Of a stretch of DNA of 5,136 nucleotides, positions 1 through 4,754 are shown piece by piece; the stretch's first letter is position 1; every line of letters starts with the position of its first letter. This DNA comes from Methylococcaceae bacterium (lineage in GTDB: Bacteria > Pseudomonadota > Gammaproteobacteria > Methylococcales > Methylomonadaceae), in the NCBI GenBank assembly GCA_013140465.1, contig JABFST010000251.1, forward strand, positions 1 to 5,136, in the 5' to 3' direction. The notes beneath the pieces are model-generated. The model was not told the origin of the DNA, ran no database searches, and saw only the letters and a list, made by a program, of their open reading frames with translations. Both the position numbers and the translations under genes were made by a program.

Positions 1-790
1 GGCTAACGACCAGCGCAAAGTTATCTATGCGCAACGCAATGAACTCATGGCTGCCAACGACATCTCCGAGATCATTTCCGCCATCCGCGCAGATGTGGTC
101 AATAACGTCATCACCCAGTACATCCCTGCCAAAACAATGGTTGAGCAATGGGACATCAGTGGCTTGGAAGAGCATCTGCGCCAAGAATTTAATGTTGAAA
201 TTCCTGTGCAACAAATGCTCAATGACGACAACAAACTTCAAGAATTGGGCTTACGCAAACGTATAGTTGAAATCCTTGAACAAAACCACAAAGACAAAGA
301 ACACAAAATCACCAAAGACGTCTTGCAGCATTTTGAAAAATCCGTCATGTTGCAGGTACTGGACACCAGTTGGAAAGAACATTTGGCGGCGATGGATTAC
401 TTACGTCAAGGCATACATTTTAGGGGCTACGCACAAAAAGACCCCAAGCAAGAATACAAGCGCGAAGCCTTTGAAATGTTCACCAGCTTGCTAGACCACA
501 TCAAATACGAAGTGATCAGCATATTGTTTAAAGTACAAGTGCGCCAAGAAGAAGACGTGCAAGCCATAGACGAACAAATGCAAGCCCCTAGGGAAATGCA
601 CTTTGAACACGCCTCTGCACCCGCCTTAGACGTGCTGGACAACGAACCGCAAGCCCCTGTTGCTGATGAAGAATCGGCGGCTGCCAGCGAACAGCCGTTT
701 GTGCGCGAAGGCCAAAAACTGGGACGTAACGATCCTTGCCCTTGCGGCTCGGGCAAAAAATACAAGCAATGTCACGGCAAACTGGCCTAG
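1..790 (+). CDS. secA: Protein translocase ATPase SecA, C-terminal part (5' end outside window)
   Basis: SecA is the cytosolic ATPase motor that pushes unfolded preproteins through the SecYEG channel. The window enters mid-gene at [15 protein letters not shown] and shows 262 residues before TAG, roughly the last 30% of a ~900-residue protein. Visible in order are the helical-wing region (about 120-330), then the helical scaffold and two-helix finger containing [18 protein letters not shown] and [15 protein letters not shown]. That finger contacts the translocating chain in known SecA structures. A variable acidic linker (about 545-715) follows, and last comes the zinc-binding tail at 737-775 with the ligand pattern C-x-C-x8-C-H ([14 protein letters not shown]). 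This tail binds SecB and phospholipids in the family. All ligands are present and the C-terminus is full length. A strong terminator follows 27 bp after the stop, so secA ends its transcription unit. The match is essentially certain; only the N-terminal nucleotide-binding domains lie outside the window. Confidence 0.98.
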   Translation, partial: ANDQRKVIYAQRNELMAANDISEIISAIRADVVNNVITQYIPAKTMVEQWDISGLEEHLRQEFNVEIPVQQMLNDDNKLQELGLRKRIVEILEQNHKDKEHKITKDVLQHFEKSVMLQVLDTSWKEHLAAMDYLRQGIHFRGYAQKDPKQEYKREAFEMFTSLLDHIKYEVISILFKVQVRQEEDVQAIDEQMQAPREMHFEHASAPALDVLDNEPQAPVADEESAAASEQPFVREGQKLGRNDPCPCGSGKKYKQCHGKLA

Positions 791-817
791 CACTGCCTTA
801 GCCCAACACCCATAAAC

Positions 818-854
818 AAGGGGCTTATCCGGTTAGGATAAGCCCCTTTTTTTT
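818..854 (+). terminator. Intrinsic terminator of secA
   Basis: A perfect 13-bp stem (AAGGGGCTTATCC at 818-830 with GGATAAGCCCCTT at 836-848) closes a 5-base loop (GGTTA) and runs straight into eight T residues (847-854). It lies 27 bp after the secA stop. On the other strand the hairpin is followed by TTGTTTATG, a weaker U-run, so partial bidirectional action on transcripts arriving from the lipoprotein side is possible. Confidence 0.95.
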
Positions 855-888
855 CCTGTCAAAGACCTCGAAATTGAGCCGCCGTTTT
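855..888. other. Spacer between secA terminator and IS66 end
   Basis: 34 bp with no recognisable signal. It marks the insertion point of the IS66 remnant just behind the secA terminator, a common landing place where insertion does no harm to the operon. Confidence 0.4.
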
Positions 889-910
889 GTAAGCGTACAA
901 CCCAACCACA
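889..910. repeat. Candidate IS66 terminal inverted repeat (right end)
   Basis: The stretch beginning GTAAGCGTACAACC starts 8 bp short of the 'gccgtttt' flank boundary and lies about 8 bp beyond the transposase stop codon. IS66-family ends typically begin with GTAA, and the transposase gene usually ends close to the element's end, so position and sequence agree. The opposite end and the 8-bp target duplication expected for the family are not visible, consistent with loss of the other side by deletion. Confidence 0.5.
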
Positions 911-1146
911 TTGATGGTCAACGCTTGTTAGGATTAACGGTTTCAAGAAATGCCGGATCCAAGGGCGGCAATTCGTCGATGCGGCTAGTGGGCCAAGCGA
1001 ACCGTTCCGAACTGACGCAGGGCCAATTTTTCTTGCCGACGGCAACTGGATGCAGTTTTCGGTGGGCTTATTGTCGATGGGGAGTAGCCCAGTTTCCGCA
1101 TAGCGTCTGAGCGCGGGCCAACGCCAAAAGTATAATCTATGGCCTT
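889..1146 (-). mobile_element. IS66-family insertion sequence remnant: 3' end of transposase plus terminal repeat
   Basis: On the minus strand the conserved C-terminal region of the IS66 transposase (TnpC) can be read, but only across frameshifts. First comes WPALRRYAETGLLPIDNKPTEN (about 1122-1057), matching the family's RY...G..PIDNN..EN block. After a net loss of a few bases near 1045-1040 the reading moves to another frame: VGKKNWPCVSSERFAW, the family's GRKNWLF.GSERAG block. It continues to SRIDELPPLDPAFLETVNPNKR and TGA at 920-918. The roughly 30 residues that normally separate the GSERAG block from RIDELLP are missing, so there is also an internal deletion. The upstream ~85% of the ~500-residue transposase and the accessory TnpA/TnpB genes are absent. 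The boundary near 1146 is approximate: KAIDYT just before it still resembles the family. This is a dead fragment. The family call rests on recalled motifs. Confidence 0.75.
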
Positions 1147-1256
1147 CAAACACTTCCAGCCATGCGTCGCGGTCTGTGTCGGAAAAGCAAATGTCCTCCC
1201 GCCTGTCTCCACGCGAGCTAACATGATACAAACCGCCAGAAAATTCAATTTCACAT
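1147..1256 (-). pseudogene. 5' fragment of a REP-associated Y1 transposase (RAYT)
   Basis: The minus strand encodes IEFSGGLYHVSSRGDRREDI followed by CFSDTDRDAWLEVFE. This is the characteristic N-terminus of RAYT/TnpA-REP proteins (Y1 transposase, usually RIEF.G.LYHV..RGDRREDI..DD.DR..FL). The family processes REP hairpins as single-stranded DNA. About 36 residues survive from a protein usually of 200-300 residues. The HUH metal-binding motif and the catalytic tyrosine would lie further in and are missing. No in-frame ATG sits at the normal position, because the start is replaced by the junction with the lipoprotein-gene copy near 1256. At the other side the sequence passes straight into the IS66 remnant near 1146. 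The frame happens to stay open across that junction, giving a false chimeric ORF. Confidence 0.7.
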
Positions 1257-1328
1257 GGGTATAACCGCCCATCGCTTTTGCGGTTTTGGCAATGGCTGTT
1301 GTTGCGGGGTTAATAAAATACTGGTTAA
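1257..1328 (-). pseudogene. Truncated second copy of an internal lipoprotein-gene segment
   Basis: These 72 bp match 1449-1520, inside the neighbouring lipoprotein gene, at 67 of 72 positions without any gap. On the minus strand they encode NQYFINPATTAIAKTAKAMGGYT, against residues 116-138 of the intact protein (20 of 23 identical; S-to-A, T-to-A and A-to-T changes). The copy lies in the same frame, but is separated from the intact gene by two in-frame TAG codons (1341-1339 and 1332-1330) and has no start. Similarity stops abruptly at 1328/1520 on one side and at the RAYT junction (about 1256) on the other. Confidence 0.85.
1257..1328. repeat. Direct repeat, copy 1 (pairs with 1449-1520)
   Basis: Copy 1 of a 72-bp direct repeat at 93% identity. 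The offset to copy 2 is 192 bp, exactly 64 codons, which is what a tandem duplication of a 192-bp unit (1329-1520) truncated after 72 bp would give. Confidence 0.9.
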
Positions 1329-1338
1329 GCTAGGAACA

Positions 1339-1863
1339 CTAATGCCAACCCCCATACTGCGTAGTCGGATCACCGCGCCAGCCTGTTGAGGTTTTATTGG
1401 CATCTGGGACGTGTACGGTTTCTTCTGCGGCGCGGATCATATTCGCGCGGGTATAACCGCCCATCGCTTTTGCGGCTTTGGTAATAGCTGTTGTTGACGG
1501 GTTAATAAAATACTGGTTAATCGTGTCATCAATCACAACGGCACTGAGTTTTTCGCTGTCGGTTTCCGAAGCAAACGTCAGCACGATCGGCAACACGGTG
1601 TTGGCGGGTATTTCAATACGGTAATGGCTGTTCGCCACGGCTGCCGTGCTTATCAATTTGCCGCTGTCATCGGTTGCGGTGACTGTCCCAGTGGTCACTG
1701 CGCCTTTAGCGTTGCTGACCGTCCCTTGTAAGGTGGTGGCTTGCGGGTATTTTTTAACGGCAGCAAAGCTGGTTTTGCTGGCGGGTTGGTCTTGATTACA
1801 AGCCGTTATCACTAAACTGCCTAAACTTAGCAACAACACTGACATTAAAGTTTTGTTTTTCAT
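1339..1863 (-). CDS. Putative envelope lipoprotein with Ig-like (carboxypeptidase-regulatory-like) domain, function unknown
   Basis: 174 residues. The N-terminus is a lipoprotein signal peptide: positive MKNK, a hydrophobic core (residues 6-20), then the lipobox ITAC with the lipidated Cys at residue 22. The +2 residue is Asn rather than Asp, so under the E. coli rule it should go to the outer membrane. Residues 45-86 (LQGTVSNAKGAV..., ...HYRIEIP) look like a small beta-sandwich of the carboxypeptidase-regulatory or Ig-like kind. Residues 92-114 continue as beta-rich sequence, then comes a helical stretch with INPSTTAITKAAKAM. The C-terminus is polar and ends QYGGWH. The start is ATG at 1863, with a weak GGAAAA ribosome site 6 bases upstream and a candidate promoter at 1895-1923. 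No enzyme motif is visible. I do not recognise a named family; a surface or adhesion-accessory role is only an inference. The gene is monocistronic, facing the mobile-element debris. Confidence 0.85.
   Translation of the reverse strand: MKNKTLMSVLLLSLGSLVITACNQDQPASKTSFAAVKKYPQATTLQGTVSNAKGAVTTGTVTATDDSGKLISTAAVANSHYRIEIPANTVLPIVLTFASETDSEKLSAVVIDDTINQYFINPSTTAITKAAKAMGGYTRANMIRAAEETVHVPDANKTSTGWRGDPTTQYGGWH
1449..1520. repeat. Direct repeat, copy 2 (inside lipoprotein gene)
   Basis: Copy 2 of the 72-bp direct repeat, coding for residues 116-138 of the lipoprotein. The five differences from copy 1 fall around 1476-1498 and change three of the 23 amino acids, while both ends of the repeat are identical. 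Confidence 0.9.
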
Positions 1864-1894
1864 AAGAGTTTTCCGTTAAATACCAAGTGTATAA

Positions 1895-1923
1895 AAAATA
1901 GACGGAATTGCTGGGTTTTGCAA
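1895..1923 (-). promoter_or_regulatory. Candidate sigma-70 promoter for the lipoprotein gene
   Basis: On the minus strand TTGCAA (1923-1918, four of six to TTGACA) is separated by 17 bases from TATTTT (1900-1895, four of six to TATAAT). Predicted initiation near 1888 would leave a leader of about 25 bases before the ATG at 1863. Spacing is ideal but both boxes are only moderate. Confidence 0.4.
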
Positions 1924-1980
1924 GTATTGCGTTCGGGGCGATTTCACTTCCTGTTCAAACAAGTCGCGCCAGCAAACCAC

Positions 1981-2023
1981 GATGCCCATTGCTGCGCCGA
2001 AGCTTTATGGGTGCAGCCCTACG
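1981..2023. repeat. Imperfect inverted repeat, possible dispersed or REP-like intergenic element
   Basis: The segment contains two nested, mutually exclusive pairings: CCCAT (1985-1989) with ATGGG (2007-2011), and GCTGC (1991-1995) with GCAGC (2013-2017). Read on the minus strand it begins CGTAGGGCTGCACCC and ends ATGGGCATC. This resembles the CGTAGGGTG...-type intergenic repeats seen in many gammaproteobacterial genomes (recalled, not searched). A RAYT fragment lies about 750 bp away, which makes a REP-like origin conceivable. Only one copy is present in this window, so its repetitive nature is unproven. Confidence 0.3.
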
Positions 2024-2121
2024 TTTTTAGCGCGACAGTTCCCAACAACAATATGCCTATTACGGTAAAATAACCGCTTTTTTCTTGTTGATGACGCGTT
2101 AAACCCGCTGCCGGAATGCCC

Positions 2122-3732
2122 ATGTTACGAATCACCGAACTTAAATTACCGCTAGACCATACCGAAACCGCACTTAAAGCCGCGATTATCCAGCGGCTAG
2201 GCATCAGCGCCGAAGCGTTGGCAACTTATACTGTGTTTAGGCAAGGCCATGATGCGCGTAAACGCGATGCCATTTTGTTGGTGTATACCCTCGATGTTGC
2301 AGTTGCCGACGAGGCGGCGGTATTGGCGCGTTTTGCCGATGATCCGCATATCTCGGTAACGCCCGACACCACTTACCGTTATGTCACGACTGCACCTAAA
2401 GAGTTGGCTGAGCGGCCTGTCGTGATAGGCACTGGGCCGTGCGGCTTGTTTGCGGGTTTGATACTGGCACAAATGGGTTTTCGGCCGATTATTTTGGAGC
2501 GCGGTAAGGAAGTGCGCGAACGCACCAAAGACACTTTTGGGCTATGGCGCAAAAGCGTGTTCAACCCCGAATCGAATGTGCAGTTTGGCGAAGGCGGCGC
2601 GGGCACGTTTTCGGACGGCAAACTGTATACCCAAATCAAAGACCCCCACCATTACGGGCGCAAAGTGCTGACCGAGTTCGTCAAAGCGGGTGCGCCGGAA
2701 GAGATATTACATGTCAGCAAGCCGCATATCGGCACATTTAAGCTGGTCAGCATGGTTGAACAAATCCGCGCGACCATTGAATCTTTAGGCGGGGAAATAC
2801 GCTTTCAAAACCGCGTCGAGCAAGTGCTGATCGAACAAGGCCAAGTGCAAGGTGTGGTGTTGGCGGGCGGCGACACCATCGCCAGCCGCCATGTGGTGTT
2901 GGCGGTCGGGCATAGTGCGCGTGATACCTTTCAGATGCTATACGACAACGGCGTTTATATAGAAGCCAAGCCATTTTCTATCGGTTTTAGGATAGAACAC
3001 CCGCAATCTTTAATCGACCACTGCCGTTTTGGCAAAGCTGCCGGACACCCGTTGTTAGGCGCGGCGGATTATAAGCTGGTGCATCATTGCCGCAATGGGC
3101 GTTCGGTATATAGTTTTTGCATGTGTCCGGGCGGCACGGTGGTGGCTGCCACCTCAGAAGTCGGGCATGTGGTCACCAATGGTATGAGCCAATATTCGCG
3201 GAATGAACGTAACGCCAATAGCGGTATTGTCGTGGGCATCAGCCCAGACGATTATCCGGGTCACCCGTTGGCGGGTATTGCCTTGCAGCGGCAGTTGGAG
3301 GCACGCGCGTTTGTGCTGGGCGGCGAAAATTATCAGGCCCCCGGGCAATTGGTCGGCGATTTTCTGGCCGGAACAGCCTCCACCGCGTTCGGCGAGGTAT
3401 TGCCATCGTATACACCCGGCGTACATTTGGGCGATTTAAGCACCGCGCTGCCGGATTATGCGATTGCTGCGATACGCGAAGCCTTGCCCGCGTTCGATAA
3501 AAAAATCAAAGGCTTTGCGATGGCAGATGCGGTGTTGACAGGCGTGGAAACGCGCACCTCGTCACCGATACGGATTAAGCGCAACGCGCAGCTGCAAAGC
3601 ATCAATACCGTTGGTTTGTATCCGGCGGGTGAAGGCGCGGGTTATGCGGGTGGCATATTATCGGCAGGGGTGGATGGGATTAAGGTTGCCGAAGCGGTGG
3701 CGTTGGCGATGACAGGTAATGGTCAGCGTTAA
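2122..3732 (+). CDS. FAD-dependent dehydrogenase-like protein (COG2509 type)
   Basis: 536 residues, a normal length for this widespread but poorly characterised flavoprotein family. The start TELKLPLDH and VFR..HDARK..AILLVYTLDV (residues 5-60) form the family's N-terminal domain. The FAD-binding Rossmann motif VVIGTGPCGLFAG is at about 100-112, ending in ERG at 126-128. FGEGGAGTFSDGKLYT (155-170) is the family's most distinctive motif, and the C-terminal GEGAGYAGGILSAGVDG closes the FAD site as in HI0933-like flavoproteins. The substrate is unknown and the protein is probably soluble and cytosolic. Start choice: ATG 2122 has GGAA (2113-2116) well placed 5 bases upstream, and gives the usual MLR-TELKLPLDH beginning. 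ATG 2116 (adding Met-Pro) is possible but overlaps that site. An in-frame TGA at 2092 excludes longer forms. The 3' end overlaps the opposing DUF1249 gene by 53 bp. Confidence 0.92.
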   Translation: MLRITELKLPLDHTETALKAAIIQRLGISAEALATYTVFRQGHDARKRDAILLVYTLDVAVADEAAVLARFADDPHISVTPDTTYRYVTTAPKELAERPVVIGTGPCGLFAGLILAQMGFRPIILERGKEVRERTKDTFGLWRKSVFNPESNVQFGEGGAGTFSDGKLYTQIKDPHHYGRKVLTEFVKAGAPEEILHVSKPHIGTFKLVSMVEQIRATIESLGGEIRFQNRVEQVLIEQGQVQGVVLAGGDTIASRHVVLAVGHSARDTFQMLYDNGVYIEAKPFSIGFRIEHPQSLIDHCRFGKAAGHPLLGAADYKLVHHCRNGRSVYSFCMCPGGTVVAATSEVGHVVTNGMSQYSRNERNANSGIVVGISPDDYPGHPLAGIALQRQLEARAFVLGGENYQAPGQLVGDFLAGTASTAFGEVLPSYTPGVHLGDLSTALPDYAIAAIREALPAFDKKIKGFAMADAVLTGVETRTSSPIRIKRNAQLQSINTVGLYPAGEGAGYAGGILSAGVDGIKVAEAVALAMTGNGQR

Positions 3733-4150
3733 ACTGGTAATCTTTTTTGAGGCAATGGTCTAACCATTTTTGCAGAAAATAATTTAGCCGCCATTTGTAA
3801 TTCATGATGTCACGGCTGTTGCTGGCATCTTTAAACACGTCGGCAACACTGGCGCGGGCGTGGTCGCTCAGCACTTCGGCAAGTTTGGCATCACGATAAA
3901 TGCGTATTTTTAGCGCGGGTTCGCAAATTTCTTCCAAATTTTTGCGAAAACAGTGGTTGAGTTCCACCGTCATGGTATAGGCCGACTGCTCCAACACGGC
4001 GATGCGCAAGGGGCTGTCATGCGCGGCACATCCCGTGGCGGTGTTGGTTAAGGCCAACAAATCGGGCACTAGCACCAATAGTTTTTGGTAGTTGGATGCG
4101 CACAGCTGTTCCAAGCAAAACGATTTGTTGATGGGATTGACAAAGCTCAT
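3680..4150 (-). CDS. DUF1249 family protein (YqiB-like)
   Basis: 156 residues, against about 140 for E. coli YqiB. Family features visible are an N-terminal helix with L.ASNYQKLL (residues 17-25), a central beta region PLRIAVLEQSAYTMTVEL (47-64), IRIYRDAKLAEV (82-93), and the C-terminal block KWRLNYFLQKWLDHCL (119-134). The biochemical function of the family is unknown; it is a small cytosolic protein. Start choice: ATG 4150 lies 4 bases after the queD stop with purine-rich AAGAAG upstream. ATG 4177 would add nine residues inside queD and has no ribosome site. The last ~17 residues (about 140-156, ending SSPTPPLRQP) are a tail beyond the family core, encoded antisense to the end of the FAD gene. 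It is probably translated from the queD transcript. In E. coli yqiB is not next to queD, so a functional link is not implied. Confidence 0.85.
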   Translation of the reverse strand: MSFVNPINKSFCLEQLCASNYQKLLVLVPDLLALTNTATGCAAHDSPLRIAVLEQSAYTMTVELNHCFRKNLEEICEPALKIRIYRDAKLAEVLSDHARASVADVFKDASNSRDIMNYKWRLNYFLQKWLDHCLKKDYQFNADHYLSSPTPPLRQP

Positions 4151-4154
4151 CGGC

Positions 4155-4559
4155 TTAATCTTCTTGATAACACGCATAAGCGCTGGCGGTTTCCCACAAC
4201 ACCACTTGCGCGACGTTAAAACCAGCTTGCTTTAGGTGTTGGTAAATCATTTTGCTCAGCACTTCGGCGGTCGGGTGTTCGTCCAAGGCCAAAAAACGCT
4301 CGTTGTTGGCGATCAGCATAGGAATAATCGGGTCGTCTTTGTGCAGCAGAAAATTATGGTCCAAACACGCATCAATAAAAGTTTCTACAGTTTCCCTAAT
4401 GTCGGCAAAATCGCAGACCATGCCCTGATCGTTGAGTTGCTCTTGCCGGACAGAAATTGCGGCCTTGACGCTATGCCCATGCAAGTGGCGGCATTTGCCC
4501 GCATGGTTCATTAAGCGATGTCCGTAACAAAAATAAACTTCTTTGGTAATTGTGTGCAT
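4155..4559 (-). CDS. queD: 6-carboxytetrahydropterin synthase (QueD/PTPS family)
   Basis: QueD converts 7,8-dihydroneopterin triphosphate to 6-carboxy-5,6,7,8-tetrahydropterin, the second step from GTP toward preQ0 and queuosine. 134 residues, slightly longer than E. coli QueD (121). The zinc ligands are H14 (YGHRL) and H27 and H29 (HLHGH). The catalytic Cys is C23 in CRHLHGH, the Asp-His pair is D67-H68 in LDHNFL, and the pterin-anchoring Glu is E123 in WETASAY. PTAEVLSKMIYQHL (96-109) is the conserved helix. The extra length is a loop at about 73-95. All key residues are present, so it should be active. Start choice: ATG 4559 gives the normal MHTITKEV start; the upstream in-frame TTG at 4583 would add eight unusual residues without a ribosome site. 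A related pterin activity (PTPS-like) cannot be excluded. It is the first gene of a pair with DUF1249; no queC, queE or folE is in the window. Confidence 0.9.
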   Translation of the reverse strand: MHTITKEVYFCYGHRLMNHAGKCRHLHGHSVKAAISVRQEQLNDQGMVCDFADIRETVETFIDACLDHNFLLHKDDPIIPMLIANNERFLALDEHPTAEVLSKMIYQHLKQAGFNVAQVVLWETASAYACYQED

Positions 4560-4615
4560 AGTGGTGGCAAGAAGGCGGGTCAAGTAGGAAGTTTCAAGGC
4601 TTGCGTGGCAATAGC

Positions 4616-4634
4616 CGCAGCCCTAGCGGGTGCG
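4616..4634. other. Small GC-rich hairpin in the queD leader
   Basis: CGCA (4616-4619) pairs with TGCG (4631-4634) and CCC (4621-4623) with GGG (4628-4630), with one bulged G and a 4-base TAGC loop. It lies in the predicted 5' leader of queD on the minus strand. There is no T-run for a terminator, and it does not match the preQ1 riboswitch consensus I know. Its role is unknown. Confidence 0.35.
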
Positions 4635-4641
4635 AAAGTGT

Positions 4642-4647
4642 ACTATA
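4642..4647 (-). promoter_or_regulatory. Candidate -10 box for queD-DUF1249
   Basis: The minus strand reads TATAGT (five of six to TATAAT), about 83 bases ahead of the queD ATG. No convincing -35 stands at 16-18 bases (best TTCATC, three of six). Initiation near 4635 would place a GC-rich hairpin (4616-4634) at the start of the mRNA. Confidence 0.3.
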
Positions 4648-4689
4648 AAAATGCCACGCTGGGGCGATGAAGATTAAATGCCGAATTTA

Positions 4690-4718
4690 TTTAGAATAAT
4701 TTGCCAAATTTCTATAAA
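4690..4718 (+). promoter_or_regulatory. Candidate sigma-70 promoter for accA
   Basis: TTTAGA (4690-4695, four of six to TTGACA), a 17-base spacer, then TATAAA (4713-4718, five of six) in an AT-rich setting. Predicted initiation near 4725 gives a leader of about 30 bases before accA. Confidence 0.5.
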
Positions 4719-4754
4719 ATCTAACGTTTTCCGCACAGCTTAGATTACCTCTAC

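Larger units (their letters stand above)
1864..2121. other. Intergenic region between the divergent lipoprotein and FAD-dehydrogenase genes
   Basis: 258 bp without a confident gene. It holds the lipoprotein promoter candidate (1895-1923), the imperfect inverted repeat (1981-2023) and two doubtful minus-strand small ORFs (1876-1989, 37 codons; 2019-2123, 34 codons). For the rightward gene a TAAAAT box at 2066-2071 is a reasonable -10, but no good -35 lies 16-18 bases before it. Confidence 0.6.

Noticed and set aside
874..1110. 78-codon plus-strand frame in the remnant region
   Set aside because: It is antisense to the IS66 transposase remnant and its translation resembles nothing.
833..1231. 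Open 132-codon minus-strand frame
   Set aside because: It is a chance fusion: the first third is a RAYT N-terminus, the middle an IS66 piece, and the rest runs out of frame through the IS end and the secA terminator. It has no ATG start and no coherent protein.
1876..1989. 37-codon minus-strand ORF beginning MGIVVCWRDLFEQEV
   Set aside because: No ribosome site, it runs through the lipoprotein promoter candidate, and it overlaps the inverted repeat; more likely part of a repeat element than a gene.
2063..2082. Terminator-like CGGT/ACCG hairpin followed by a T-run upstream of the FAD gene
   Set aside because: The stem is only 4 bp and one base separates it from the T-run; there is no plus-strand gene upstream that needs it.
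4151..4177. Longer DUF1249 form starting at ATG 4177 inside queD
   Set aside because: No ribosome site, and nine extra residues that overlap the queD end; ATG 4150 fits spacing and family better.
4560..4583. Longer QueD form starting at TTG 4583
   Set aside because: TTG without a ribosome site; the family begins near MHTITKEV.
4560..4640. preQ1 riboswitch ahead of queD
   Set aside because: The leader has a small hairpin, but it lacks the A-rich tail and loop pattern of the preQ1 classes I know.
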